The notes under the pieces: generated by a model
What the model saw: the letters and a program-made list of their open reading frames with translations, nothing else
What the model was told of the DNA's origin: nothing
Databases searched by the model: none
NCBI RefSeq assembly: GCF_025515305.1
Contig: NZ_JAOPHT010000009.1
Coordinates: 62,001 to 126,000 of the forward strand
Origin: Roseicyclus sediminis
GTDB lineage: Bacteria; Pseudomonadota; Alphaproteobacteria; Rhodobacterales; Rhodobacteraceae
Direction: 5' to 3'
Length of the DNA: 64,000 nt
Made by a program: the position numbers and the translations under genes
Part shown: positions 33,296-41,397 of the stretch, in pieces
How the letters are laid out: every line of letters starts with the position of its first letter
How positions within the stretch are numbered: position 1 is the stretch's first letter

Positions 33296-34114
33296 ATGAG
33301 CCTCACCGTGGATTTCAAAGGCAAGACCGTGGTCGTCGTCGGCGGCACCAGCGGCATCAACCGCGGCATCGCCGAGCTGTTCGCCCGGCACGGAGCGCGC
33401 GTCGCCGTCGCCTCGCGCAAGGAGGCGAAGGTCACCGATACCGTCGCCGCACTGGAAGGCCACGGGGCAGAGGCGATGGGCTTCGTTGCCGACGTGCGCG
33501 ACCTTGACGCCGTGGAGGCGGGGCTCAAGTCCGTCCATGAGGCATGGGGCGATTTCGACGTGCTGGTGTCGGGCGCCGCCGGCAACTTCCCCGCAAGCCT
33601 CAACGGGATGTCCGCCAACGCCTTCCGCAGCGTGGTGGAGATCGATCTGATCGGGACGGTCCACGTGATGAAGGCGAGCTATCCCTACCTGAAGAAGCCG
33701 GGCGCCAGCGTGGTGAACATCTCGGCCCCGCAGGCCTTCCTGCCGATGCCGGGCCAGAGCCATGTCTCCGCCGCAAAGGCCGGGGTGGACATGATAACCC
33801 GGACGCTCGCCATCGAATGGGGCCGCGACGGTATCCGCGTGAACTCCGTCGTGCCGGGACCGATCGGCGGGACCGAGGGGATGGCGCGGCTGGCCCCGAC
33901 ACCCGACGCGATCGAGAAGGTCGCGGCCTCGGTGCCGCTCAACCGGCTTGGGACGCCCGACGACATCGGCCATGCCTGCATGTACCTGTCGAGCGACATG
34001 GGCGCCTATGTCAGCGGCGCGGTTCTGCCCGTCGACGGCGGCTGGGCGCAGTCGGGCTGTGGTGGCATGGGGGCCTTCCTCGGCAAGCTGGTGGCGCAAC
34101 TCGAAGGGCGCTGA
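33296..34114 (+). CDS. SDR-family oxidoreductase, dienoyl-CoA-reductase-like, without catalytic tyrosine
   Basis: A 272-residue SDR. The glycine motif is VVGGTSGINRGIA at 14-26. NISAPQAF and the GQSHVSAAKAGVDMITRTLAIEWG region are typical of the peroxisomal 2,4-dienoyl-CoA reductase (DECR2)-like group. The YxxxK tyrosine is replaced by V157, with K161 kept; a substitution also seen in that group. Ends with the GAVLPVDGGWAQSG block. It stands alone between two minus-strand operons. NADP-linked enoyl reduction is the best guess; the true substrate is unknown. Confidence 0.78.
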   Translation: MSLTVDFKGKTVVVVGGTSGINRGIAELFARHGARVAVASRKEAKVTDTVAALEGHGAEAMGFVADVRDLDAVEAGLKSVHEAWGDFDVLVSGAAGNFPASLNGMSANAFRSVVEIDLIGTVHVMKASYPYLKKPGASVVNISAPQAFLPMPGQSHVSAAKAGVDMITRTLAIEWGRDGIRVNSVVPGPIGGTEGMARLAPTPDAIEKVAASVPLNRLGTPDDIGHACMYLSSDMGAYVSGAVLPVDGGWAQSGCGGMGAFLGKLVAQLEGR

Positions 34115-34122
34115 GCGACGGC

Positions 34123-35307
34123 TCAGACCGGCCCGAGCCTCGATGCGATCGCGCGGATCGTGTCGAGCATCAGCCCCTGCGCCGCGGTGGGTATCCAGCC
34201 CGCCCTCGTCGTCATCCCGATGGCGCGTCCCGGCCAGTCGGCCTCGGTCTGCAGTCGCACCACAAGACCGTTTCCGACCTCGGCGGCGGACTGGTGCCCG
34301 GAAATGCAGCCAAGCAGATCGCTGCGCGCCAGCAGCTCCCGCATCAGAAGGATGGAGCCGCATTCGACGATGCTGTCGGGGAGTGCGAGGCCGCGGCTTT
34401 CGAAAAGCGCGTCGAACTGCGCGCGGGACGGGGTGCCGGGCCGCGGCACCGCCCAGGCAAAGCGCATCAGCGTCTCCAGCGGCACGGTCCCGGACCCCGC
34501 AAGCGGATGGCCGGGCCGTGCCAGAACTGCCAGCCGGTCCGTGAAGAGCGGCTCCTGGACGATGTCGCTGACCGGGGCTGGATCGCGGAGCGCGCCGACG
34601 ATGACGTCGATCTCGCCGCGCCGGAGCCCGCCCAGCATTTCGTCATAGGGCCCATCGATCACCGTGACCCGCTGTTTCGGGCGCTGTTCTCGGAACCGGG
34701 CGAGGGCTTCGGGCAGGATGACTGTCCGGGATAGCGGCAGCGCGCCGATGACGACGGAGCCCGCCTCGCGGCCGTCGAACTCGGCGAGATCGGCCTCGGC
34801 CTGTCCGACCTCGCTGAACGCAAGCCGCGTCGCCCGGACCAGCGCCACGCAGGCGCGTGTCGGGACGACGCCGAAGGACGTGCGCTCGAACAGGGCGCGC
34901 GCCGCCTCCTGTTCCAGCTGGGTGACCGCGCGATGAACCGTCGGTTGTGCAAGGCCGAGGTTGCGCGCCGCAAGCGTGAAGTTCTGTGCCTCTGCCACCG
35001 CCACGAGCGCCTGAAGCTGCGGCGCGGTCGCCGTCAGGGTCAGCCGCGGAGAGACTTCGGCCAGTGCCGTGTCGAGCCGCTCCATCGCCCTGCGGATGCG
35101 GGGCGCGAAGACTTCGCCGCGAGCGGTCGGAAAAAAGCCCTGTCGCGTCCGCTCGAACAGGGCGCCGCCGCTTTCGCGTTCGAGTTTGGCCAATGCCTGC
35201 GTCACGGCTGGCTGCGACACGCCGCAGCGCGCGGCCGCCTGTCCCACGGAGCGGGTGTCGGACACCGCGAGAAAGACGCGGAAGTGCCTGAGGTTGCGCG
35301 CGGTCAC
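34123..35307 (-). CDS. LysR-type regulator with two tandem HTH domains
   Basis: A 394-residue regulator with an unusual layout. A first LysR winged-helix is at about 5-65 (NLRHFRVFLAVSDTRSVGQ, GVSQPAVTQALAKLE, GFFPTARGE) and a second at about 96-155 (PQLQALVAVAEAQNFTLAARN, LAQPTVHRAVTQLEQE, TSFGVVPTRA). An effector-binding domain follows (EAGSVVIGALPLSRTVILPEAL, VGALRDPAPVSDIVQEPLF). GTG at 35307 overlaps the stop of the dehydrogenase gene by 4 bp. Transcribed away from galB across a region with a 12-bp palindrome, it is the best candidate regulator of the gal genes. Confidence 0.8.
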   Translation of the reverse strand: MTARNLRHFRVFLAVSDTRSVGQAAARCGVSQPAVTQALAKLERESGGALFERTRQGFFPTARGEVFAPRIRRAMERLDTALAEVSPRLTLTATAPQLQALVAVAEAQNFTLAARNLGLAQPTVHRAVTQLEQEAARALFERTSFGVVPTRACVALVRATRLAFSEVGQAEADLAEFDGREAGSVVIGALPLSRTVILPEALARFREQRPKQRVTVIDGPYDEMLGGLRRGEIDVIVGALRDPAPVSDIVQEPLFTDRLAVLARPGHPLAGSGTVPLETLMRFAWAVPRPGTPSRAQFDALFESRGLALPDSIVECGSILLMRELLARSDLLGCISGHQSAAEVGNGLVVRLQTEADWPGRAIGMTTRAGWIPTAAQGLMLDTIRAIASRLGPV

Positions 35308-36182
35308 AGGCGGTCCAGGATGCGGTCCGCACGGGTCTCGAGCACGGCCTCCCCGGGCTCCGCGCCGAGTGCACCGACAGAAGCCTGCCACCGCGTCGCG
35401 GCCCGGCTCATCGCGTCGGGCAGTCCGAGGGCGGCGACGGTCTTCGCGACTTCCTCCATCTCGGCGGCGCGCCGGGTGCCATGCACCATCATCCGCTCGA
35501 GGTTGTAGGCCGCGCGCGTCCGCCATGCGATATCCGGGTCGGACGCCTCGAGCGAGGCGAGCACCTCGGCCTCCACGCCCGCGCGCCGCGCGGCGAGAAG
35601 GCATTCGGCCGTCAGCGCCTCCAGCCCCTTCACCATGACGGACCGCATCATCTTGACCGAGGAGGCCCGGCCGACCTCGCCCCCCGAGATTTCCGGGCAC
35701 ATGCCGAGACCGCGCAGCACCTCGGCACCTCTGTCCGCATGGGGCCCCGACAGAAGCATGGGCACGCGGTGCAGCTTGGGCCGCACCGGCGCCATGACCG
35801 CGACGTCGACATATCGTCCACCGGCCGCTTCGATCAGCTCGGCCGCCTCCCGCTTCGTCCCCGGCGCGCAGGAGTTGCAGTCGAACCAGAAGCAGTCCGC
35901 CTGAAGGAATGCCGCCGCCGTCCGTGCCGCCTCCAGCGCCTGGTCGGCCGTCACGACGCAGAAGACCGCGCGGGCATCGGCGAGCGCGCCTTCGGGGTTC
36001 GCGGCGCCCGTGACGCGACAGCCCTCGTAGCGCGCGCGCATCGCGTCTTGCGTCGCCGCGCTGTCGGTCTTGATATCGTAGGCCGCCACATCGCCCGAAC
36101 GCTCTGCGCCCCAGCCTTCGAGAAAGGCCATGGCCGCCTCGCCGAAGCCGATGAATGCCAGTCTTCCCGCCGTCGCCGCCAT
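35304..36182 (-). CDS. NAD(P)-dependent 6-phosphogluconate-dehydrogenase-like oxidoreductase (DUF1932)
   Basis: A 292-residue dehydrogenase of the beta-hydroxyacid dehydrogenase/6PGDH superfamily with a DUF1932-type C-terminal domain. LAFIGFGEAAMAFLEGW is the Rossmann loop; WFDCNSCAPGTKREAAELI and VDVAVMAPVRPKLHRVPMLLSG form the substrate side; SSVKMMRSVMVKGLEAL has the active-site lysine helix. It overlaps the LysR gene by 4 bp and is divergent from galB. It may oxidise a hydroxy-dicarboxylate of the gal/lig pathway; inference from neighbourhood. Confidence 0.78.
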   Translation of the reverse strand: MAATAGRLAFIGFGEAAMAFLEGWGAERSGDVAAYDIKTDSAATQDAMRARYEGCRVTGAANPEGALADARAVFCVVTADQALEAARTAAAFLQADCFWFDCNSCAPGTKREAAELIEAAGGRYVDVAVMAPVRPKLHRVPMLLSGPHADRGAEVLRGLGMCPEISGGEVGRASSVKMMRSVMVKGLEALTAECLLAARRAGVEAEVLASLEASDPDIAWRTRAAYNLERMMVHGTRRAAEMEEVAKTVAALGLPDAMSRAATRWQASVGALGAEPGEAVLETRADRILDRL

Positions 36183-36251
36183 TGCGAAACCTCTTTCCGC
36201 AGGGTCGATCTCACCAGGTCCAGCCTGTCACGATTCCCTCGGTCCGCCGAT

Positions 36252-36263
36252 ATGCTATAGCAT
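36252..36263. promoter_or_regulatory. 12-bp palindrome in the galB promoter region
   Basis: ATGCTATAGCAT is a perfect palindrome 88 bp upstream of the galB start and 70 bp from the divergent dehydrogenase start. GCATGA occurs twice next to it. This is a plausible LysR-type site for the tandem-HTH regulator. Confidence 0.5.
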
Positions 36264-36350
36264 GAACTTATCTTGCATGACGGGCTTCGGAATTGTGGGC
36301 AGGCCGCGTCGCATGGGACACTGTCGCCACCAGAAGGAGGGGAGGTTTCC

Positions 36351-37082
36351 ATGGCCGATCGAAAAACCGCGCTCGTGATCTCGGCGCATGCCGCCGATTT
36401 CGTGTGGCGCGCCGGCGGGGCCATCGCGCTCCATGCAGCCAAGGGCTACGAGGTCACTGTCGCCTGCCTCAGCTTTGGCGAGCGCGGCGAAAGCGCCAAG
36501 CTCTGGAAGGAGGGCAAGAGCCTCGACGAGGTCAAGGCCATCCGGCGGGCCGAGGCCGAGGCGGCCGCCGAGGTGCTGGGCGTCCACCGGCTTGAATGCT
36601 TCGACCTTGGGGACTACCCGCTGCACCTTGAGCGCGAGGACAAGTTCCGGCTCGTCGACCTCATCCGGGCCGTGCAGCCCAGTTTCATGATGAGCCACAG
36701 CCAGTACGACCCCTACAACACCGACCACATGTACATGACGCAGGTGACGCTGGAGGCGCGGATGATCGCGCAGGCCTGGGGCCACAACCCTGGCGAGAAG
36801 GTCCTCGGCGCGCCGCAGCTCTACCTGTTCGAGCCGCACCAGACCGAGCAGATGGGCTGGAAGCCGGACGTGTTCCTCGACATCACGCCGGTCTGGGACA
36901 AGAAGCGCGCAGCGATGGAATGCATGAACGGGCAAGTCCACCTTTGGGATTATTATACAAGAGTTGCCCAGCAGCGGGCGAACCACTTCAAGCGGAACTC
37001 GGGCGGTCAGTCCGGCGGGCGGGACTGCAAGTATGCCGAAGGCTTCCAGTCGATCTTCCCGCGTACCGTGGATGAACTCTGA
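36351..37082 (+). CDS. galB: 4-oxalomesaconate hydratase (PIG-L family)
   Basis: A 243-residue PIG-L/LmbE-fold zinc enzyme. [18 protein letters not shown] at 11-28 replaces the usual HPDD zinc motif of deacetylases, as in Pseudomonas GalB, with H13 and D16 kept. [14 protein letters not shown] follows, and [15 protein letters not shown] supplies the third zinc histidine. GalB hydrates 4-oxalomesaconate to 4-carboxy-4-hydroxy-2-oxoadipate in gallate catabolism. AGGAGGGGAGG precedes the ATG at 36351; the stop overlaps the galC start. The deacetylase alternative is unlikely because galC and galD follow directly. Confidence 0.88.
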   Translation: MADRKTALVISAHAADFVWRAGGAIALHAAKGYEVTVACLSFGERGESAKLWKEGKSLDEVKAIRRAEAEAAAEVLGVHRLECFDLGDYPLHLEREDKFRLVDLIRAVQPSFMMSHSQYDPYNTDHMYMTQVTLEARMIAQAWGHNPGEKVLGAPQLYLFEPHQTEQMGWKPDVFLDITPVWDKKRAAMECMNGQVHLWDYYTRVAQQRANHFKRNSGGQSGGRDCKYAEGFQSIFPRTVDEL

Positions 37083-37753
37083 TGGCTGTCGTGGTGCAGA
37101 ATATCGACCGGGCCGACCGAGACGTCATCGCGAAGCTGGGGATGGCGGGCGTCGCGACGGTGCACGAGGCGCAGGGGCGCACCGGCCTGATGAGCGCGCG
37201 GATGCGGCCGATCCAGCAGGACAAGGCCATCGCGGGAAGCGCCGTCACGATCTCCGCCCCGCCGGGCGACAACTGGATGCTGCATGTCGCCATCGAGCAG
37301 CTGCGGGAGGGCGACATCCTTGTCCTCGCGCCGACCGCGCCCTGCGACATGGGCTATTTCGGCGATCTGCTCGCCACATCCGCCATGGCGCGGGGATGCC
37401 GCGCGCTGGTGATCGATGCGGGTATCCGGGACACGCGCGACCTCCGCGCGATGGGGTTCCTCGCGTGGTCCACCGCCGTCAGCGCGCAGGGCACGGTGAA
37501 GGAGACGCTCGGCTCGGTGAACGTGCCGGTGGTCTGTGCGGGTGCTTCGGTGGCGCCCGGCGACGTGATCGTGGCAGACGACGACGGGGTCTGCGTCGTG
37601 AAACGCGAAGAGGCCGGCACGGTGCTTGCCGCTGCCGAGAAGCGCCTGGCGGCCGAAGAAGCGAAACGGGAGCGGCTCGCCGCGGGCGAGCTTGGCCTCG
37701 ACATCTACGACATGCGCGGACGGCTTGCGGAGAAGGGCCTGAAATATGTCTGA
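37082..37753 (+). CDS. galC: 4-carboxy-4-hydroxy-2-oxoadipate aldolase/oxaloacetate decarboxylase
   Basis: A 223-residue class II pyruvate aldolase of the RraA fold (LigK/GalC). The diagnostic G-D-x20-R-D is G94-D95 with R116-D117, binding metal and pyruvate. [16 protein letters not shown] at the start and the C-terminal helical arm with [17 protein letters not shown] are as in HMG/CHA aldolases. It cleaves 4-carboxy-4-hydroxy-2-oxoadipate into pyruvate and oxaloacetate. It overlaps galB by 1 nt and galD by 8 nt. Confidence 0.9.
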   Translation: MAVVVQNIDRADRDVIAKLGMAGVATVHEAQGRTGLMSARMRPIQQDKAIAGSAVTISAPPGDNWMLHVAIEQLREGDILVLAPTAPCDMGYFGDLLATSAMARGCRALVIDAGIRDTRDLRAMGFLAWSTAVSAQGTVKETLGSVNVPVVCAGASVAPGDVIVADDDGVCVVKREEAGTVLAAAEKRLAAEEAKRERLAAGELGLDIYDMRGRLAEKGLKYV

Positions 37754-38825
37754 GGGCATCCCCTGCCTATGGATGCGGGGCGGGACCTCGAAGGCGGCGG
37801 TCTTCCTCGCATCCGACCTGCCGGGCGATCCGGCGGCGCGAGACGACCTTCTTCTGCGGGTGATGGGCGCGCCCGATCCGCGCCAGATCGACGGGATCGG
37901 CGGCGCGGACCCTCTCACGTCCAAGGTCGCGATCCTCTCGGCCTCGGCGCGGCCGGGTGCGGACGTGGATTACCTGTTCCTGCAGGTCTTCGTGGATCGG
38001 CCGCTGGTCTCGGATGCGCAGGGCTGCGGCAACATCCTCGCCGCCGTCGGGCCCGCCGCCATCGAGCGCGGACTGGTGCCTGCCCTCGACGCCGAGACGC
38101 CGGTCCGTATCCACATGGTGAACACGGGCGAGGTGGCTCTCGCGCGGATCGCCACGCCGGGCGGGCGCGTCTCCTACGAGGGCGAGGCGCGCATCGACGG
38201 GGTGCCCGGCCACCACGCGGCGGTGCCGCTGATGTTCTCGGGGCTGGCCGGGTCGATGACCGGGGGCGCGATGCTACCGACCGGAAACGCCGTCGACGTG
38301 ATCGAGGGCGTGGCCTGTACGCTTGTCGACATGGGAATGCCGATCGTCGTGATGGATGCGGCCGACCTCGGGATCACCGGGCGCGAAGACCGCGAGACGC
38401 TCGACGCAGATGCCGACCTCAAGGCGCGGGTCGAGGCGATCCGTCTGGCGGCGGGGCCGCTCATGAACCTTGGCGACGTCACGGACAAGAGTGTGCCGAA
38501 GATGACGCTGGTCTCTTCGCCCACCTGCGGTGGCGTCATCTCGACACGCAGTTTCATCCCCCATCGCTGCCATGCGACCATCGGCGTCTTCGCCGCCGTC
38601 AGTGTCGCGGCGGCCTGCGTTCTTCCCGAAGGGCCGGCCGCGCGGCTTGCGGTATTGCCGAAAGACGGCGTGTTCCGGGTGGAGCATCCCACCGGCGCCG
38701 CGGAGGTGATGCTGGAGCGTGACGCCGACGGTGCGATCACCGCCGCCGGCACGGTCCGCACGGCCCGCAAGCTGATGGACGGCCGCGTCTTTCCTAGCCC
38801 GTCAGCGCCGACCAGATCAGCCTGA
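37746..38825 (+). CDS. galD: 4-oxalomesaconate tautomerase (PrpF family)
   Basis: A 359-residue PrpF/diaminopimelate-epimerase-fold isomerase. [16 protein letters not shown] at the start, [32 protein letters not shown] with an active-site Cys, and [20 protein letters not shown] with the second catalytic region fit GalD. It converts the keto/enol forms of 4-oxalomesaconate so that GalB can hydrate them. Overlaps galC by 8 nt. Its 3' end runs 32 bp antisense into the TauE-like gene. Confidence 0.9.
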   Translation: MSEGIPCLWMRGGTSKAAVFLASDLPGDPAARDDLLLRVMGAPDPRQIDGIGGADPLTSKVAILSASARPGADVDYLFLQVFVDRPLVSDAQGCGNILAAVGPAAIERGLVPALDAETPVRIHMVNTGEVALARIATPGGRVSYEGEARIDGVPGHHAAVPLMFSGLAGSMTGGAMLPTGNAVDVIEGVACTLVDMGMPIVVMDAADLGITGREDRETLDADADLKARVEAIRLAAGPLMNLGDVTDKSVPKMTLVSSPTCGGVISTRSFIPHRCHATIGVFAAVSVAAACVLPEGPAARLAVLPKDGVFRVEHPTGAAEVMLERDADGAITAAGTVRTARKLMDGRVFPSPSAPTRSA

Positions 38826-39543
38826 GCGCGATCAGCACCAGCAAGATGTCCAGCGCGCGGCGGAATCCCGCGTCGCTCATCCGTCCGAGCACCATGCGCC
38901 CGGTGGCCGTGCCCAGAAAGCCCGCGATGCTCAAGGCCACGACGACCCAGAGCCAGGCCCCGAACGCGAAGCCGAGGATGCCGAAGACCACCACCTTCAG
39001 GCTGTGTTGCAGCGTCATGAGCGCAGCATGGGTGGCGACGTGGCCGTGGCGGGGCAGGTTCTGCGCCTTGGTGTAGCCTGCCACGAAGAGGCCGGTGGCG
39101 CCGAAGAACATCGTCAGGAAGCTCGAAATGCCGCCGGTCAGCACCGGAAACCGCGACAGCCATTTCGGCGGGTGCGCGAAGACCGACCAGATCACGAACA
39201 GACCGACGGCAAGCTGGATGATCCAGGGCGGAAGCTCGACCGCGACGAGGCCGCCGAGGACGGCGCCGATGGCCGAGCCGAGCGCGAAACCCTTCAGCGC
39301 GGGCCAGTGGACATGCTCGAACATGAGTCCCATCCGCCCCGCATTGGACGCCAGCTGCACCGCGCCGTGGACCGGGATGAGAGCGGCGGGTGGCACCAGG
39401 CTCGCCATCACGGCCAGCAGGAGCGCGCCACCCCCGATGCCGAGCGCGGCGGTGATGAGCGAGGCGATGAAGCTGACGCCCATCAGCCCCCAGAACGACG
39501 CGAGCGTCAGTCCTTCGGGCAGCGTGAAAAGCATATCAGCCAT
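38794..39543 (-). CDS. TauE/SafE-family membrane anion exporter
   Basis: A 249-residue membrane protein with about eight segments (FWGLMGVSFIASLITAALGIGGGALLLAVMASLVPPAALIPVHG, TGLFVAGYTKAQ, LWVVVALSIAGFLGTATGRMVLG). GIGGGALL in the first helix and PVHGAVQLASNAGR after it are the TauE/SafE duplications. These proteins export sulfite, sulfoacetate or other organic anions. Its last 32 bp are antisense to the end of galD. It may export an organic acid made or left over by this pathway; substrate not provable. Confidence 0.85.
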   Translation of the reverse strand: MADMLFTLPEGLTLASFWGLMGVSFIASLITAALGIGGGALLLAVMASLVPPAALIPVHGAVQLASNAGRMGLMFEHVHWPALKGFALGSAIGAVLGGLVAVELPPWIIQLAVGLFVIWSVFAHPPKWLSRFPVLTGGISSFLTMFFGATGLFVAGYTKAQNLPRHGHVATHAALMTLQHSLKVVVFGILGFAFGAWLWVVVALSIAGFLGTATGRMVLGRMSDAGFRRALDILLVLIALRLIWSALTG

Positions 39544-39595
39544 GGCTCCGGCCTCCGGCGCAGTCTAGGTTAAGGGAAACAGGGGAGGGACGCCG

Positions 39596-40078
39596 ATGTA
39601 CGTGACCTGCGATCTTTGCGACGAGCATGGCGAGGCGCTGGGCGTCCTGCCATCGGGGCTTGTGCATTTCGGTGGCCGGGTGCGGTTCCACGGGCCGGCC
39701 GAAACGGTGAAGACCTTCGAGGTCAACTCCCGCGTCAGGGAACTGGCGCACGAGCCGGGGAACGGACGGGTCATGGTCGTCGATGGCGGCGGATCGGACC
39801 GGCGTGCGCTTCTGGGTGATGTGCTGGCCGGGGCGGCGCTGTCGAATGGCTGGGCCGGGGTGGTGATCTGGGGCGCCGTGCGCGACATCGCCGAACTTGC
39901 GAAGCTCGACCTCGGCGTCATGGCGCTCGCCCGCACGCCGGCGCGGTGCGACCGGAAAGGCGAGGGCGAGACCGGTATCCCGGTCACGATCGGTGGCGTG
40001 CGCATCTCGCCCGGCGACATGATCGTCGCGGACGAGGACGGCGTGATCGTCGCGCCGCCCGGGCTGATCGGCGGCTAG
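39596..40078 (+). CDS. RraA-family aldolase-like protein
   Basis: A 160-residue RraA-fold protein. G74-D75 and R96-D97 keep the full G-D-x20-R-D aldolase motif, unlike the E. coli RNase E inhibitor RraA where the aspartate is lost. CDLCDEHG, MVVDGGGSDRRALLGD and GVRISPGDMIVADEDGVIVAP are as in 4-hydroxy-4-methyl-2-oxoglutarate aldolases. With galC this gives a second pyruvate aldolase in the locus, perhaps for 4-hydroxy-4-methyl-2-oxoglutarate or oxaloacetate. It ends 2 bp from the convergent dehydrogenase gene. Confidence 0.83.
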   Translation: MYVTCDLCDEHGEALGVLPSGLVHFGGRVRFHGPAETVKTFEVNSRVRELAHEPGNGRVMVVDGGGSDRRALLGDVLAGAALSNGWAGVVIWGAVRDIAELAKLDLGVMALARTPARCDRKGEGETGIPVTIGGVRISPGDMIVADEDGVIVAPPGLIGG

Positions 40079-40080
40079 GT

Positions 40081-41058
40081 TCAAAGCCGCTCCAGCGCTT
40101 CGGGGTTGATCATGTGGATCGGCGAGCCGGCGGCAAAGGCGTTGATCTGGTCGTAGATGTCCGAAAACTGCAGGTCGAACTCGTCCTCCGTGACGTAGCC
40201 GATATGCGGCGTTGCGATCACGGCGGGGTGGTTCACCAGCGGATCGCCCGGTTTCGTGATCGGTTCCACGTCGAAGACGTCGAGTGCGAGCCGCCCGGGC
40301 CGGCCCGCCTCAAGGGCCTTTTCGAGGGCGCCTTGTTCGACGAGAGCGGAACGCGAGGTGTTCACGAACGTCGCAGAGGGCTTCATCGACAACAGGTCTT
40401 CCGCCGTCACGATGCCCCGCGTGGCGGGCTTGAGGCGCACGTGGACGCTGACGAAATCGCTTTCCGCGAAGAAGGCCTCGCGCGTCCGGGCGACGGCCTC
40501 GCCAGCGGCCACGGCACGGGCGCGGCCTTCGTCGGAGCTCCACCAGACGACATCCATCCCGAACGCGCGTGCGTAGTCCGCGACCTGCCGTCCGATGCGA
40601 CCGTAGCCATAGAGGCCGAGCCGACGTCCGGCCAGCGTCTGACCGGGGGCAAGCTGCCATGTTCCGGCGCGGAGCGATGCCATCTGCTGCGGGATCTGCC
40701 GGGCGGACGCGAGGATCAGCGCGAAGGTCAATTCGGAGGCCGCGATCGACGGCGTGTCGGAATGCATGTTGGACGATAGGAGCACCCCGTTGCGGGTGCA
40801 GCCCTCGACATCCACGTGCGGATAGACCGAGCGCTGGCTGATCAGCTTCAGCTTCGGCAACCGGTCGAGGAGGGCGCCCGGGATCACGGTACGCTCGCGG
40901 ATGAGGACCAGCGCCTCCGCCTCGGCCAGGCGTTCTGCGAGGATGGTGCGGTCCTCCACGTGGTCGTTCCAGACGGTGACCTCGTGGCCGTCCAGTTTCG
41001 CAAAGCTCGGCAGGGTCCGCAGCGTGTCGAACCAGTCATCGAGGACATGGACCTTCAT
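40081..41058 (-). CDS. D-2-hydroxyacid dehydrogenase family protein
   Basis: A 325-residue NAD-linked dehydrogenase. LGLYGYGRIGRQVADYARAFGMDV is the cofactor fold, NTSRSALVEQGAL carries the substrate arginine region, DVFDVEPI the catalytic glutamate region, and TPHIGYVTEDEFDL the catalytic histidine. It belongs to the SerA/phosphoglycerate-dehydrogenase branch and reduces a 2-oxo acid or oxidises a D-2-hydroxy acid. Its ATG is overlapped by the stop of a 17-codon leader with a stronger ribosome site, so translation may be coupled. A GntR-like half-site pair lies further upstream. Confidence 0.85.
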   Translation of the reverse strand: MKVHVLDDWFDTLRTLPSFAKLDGHEVTVWNDHVEDRTILAERLAEAEALVLIRERTVIPGALLDRLPKLKLISQRSVYPHVDVEGCTRNGVLLSSNMHSDTPSIAASELTFALILASARQIPQQMASLRAGTWQLAPGQTLAGRRLGLYGYGRIGRQVADYARAFGMDVVWWSSDEGRARAVAAGEAVARTREAFFAESDFVSVHVRLKPATRGIVTAEDLLSMKPSATFVNTSRSALVEQGALEKALEAGRPGRLALDVFDVEPITKPGDPLVNHPAVIATPHIGYVTEDEFDLQFSDIYDQINAFAAGSPIHMINPEALERL

Positions 41059-41108
41059 CGCCTTTCGACTCCAGCGGCGGCACGGGCTTCTTCAAGGTCG
41101 GCGACCAT
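41055..41108 (-). CDS. 17-codon leader ORF ahead of the D-2-hydroxyacid dehydrogenase
   Basis: ATG at 41108 has AAGGAGGG directly in front, stronger than the weak GAAAGG before the dehydrogenase ATG. The ORF reads MVADLEEARAAAGVERR and ends in a TGA that overlaps the dehydrogenase ATG (ATGA). The arrangement suggests translational coupling. Peptide function is unknown. Confidence 0.45.
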   Translation of the reverse strand: MVADLEEARAAAGVERR

Positions 41109-41130
41109 GCCTTCCCTCCTTCGTCACATT

Positions 41131-41150
41131 TTGCATACAACGGTATACTG
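41131..41150. promoter_or_regulatory. Putative GntR-type operator upstream of dehydrogenase
   Basis: TTGCATACAACGGTATACTG has a GCATAC/GTATAC imperfect dyad and shares TTGCATA with the operator at 44282-44311 between the AbrB-like and GntR genes. FCD-type GntR regulators bind such GTATAC-like dyads. Confidence 0.45.
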
Positions 41151-41169
41151 AATTTCCTTTCCGTCAACG

Positions 41170-41397
41170 CCGTTTCAATGGTCTCTGGGCGGATGGGCGC
41201 GGGCCATCAGGCCGAGCGCCAGGGGCGTCGAGACGCTGCCGCCGGTCGAGGTCGATGGCACGCTTCTGCGCGAGGCGCCGGCCAACCTCGTGGGCAATGC
41301 GCCGGTCCATGGCGGCGCGCTCAGCCGACCGTCCCGCGACGGCGGACTGAGCGTCGCGCCGGACCTGCCGCTCGCGCCTCAGCGTCCGACGGCATAG
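41170..41397 (+). pseudogene. Decayed C-terminal fragment, enolase-superfamily-like
   Basis: One plus-strand frame reads SLGGWARAIRPSARGVETL, PPVEVDGTLLREAPANLVG and LSVAPDLPLAPQRPTA, then TAG at 41395-41397. The pattern (PPVEVDG.LLREAP..., ...LAPQR) resembles the tail of mandelate racemase/muconate-cycloisomerase family proteins. There is no upstream in-frame domain, start or ribosome site. It overlaps the end of the convergent transpeptidase gene by 19 bp. Probably the scar of a lost dehydratase or cycloisomerase; low confidence on the family. Confidence 0.35.
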
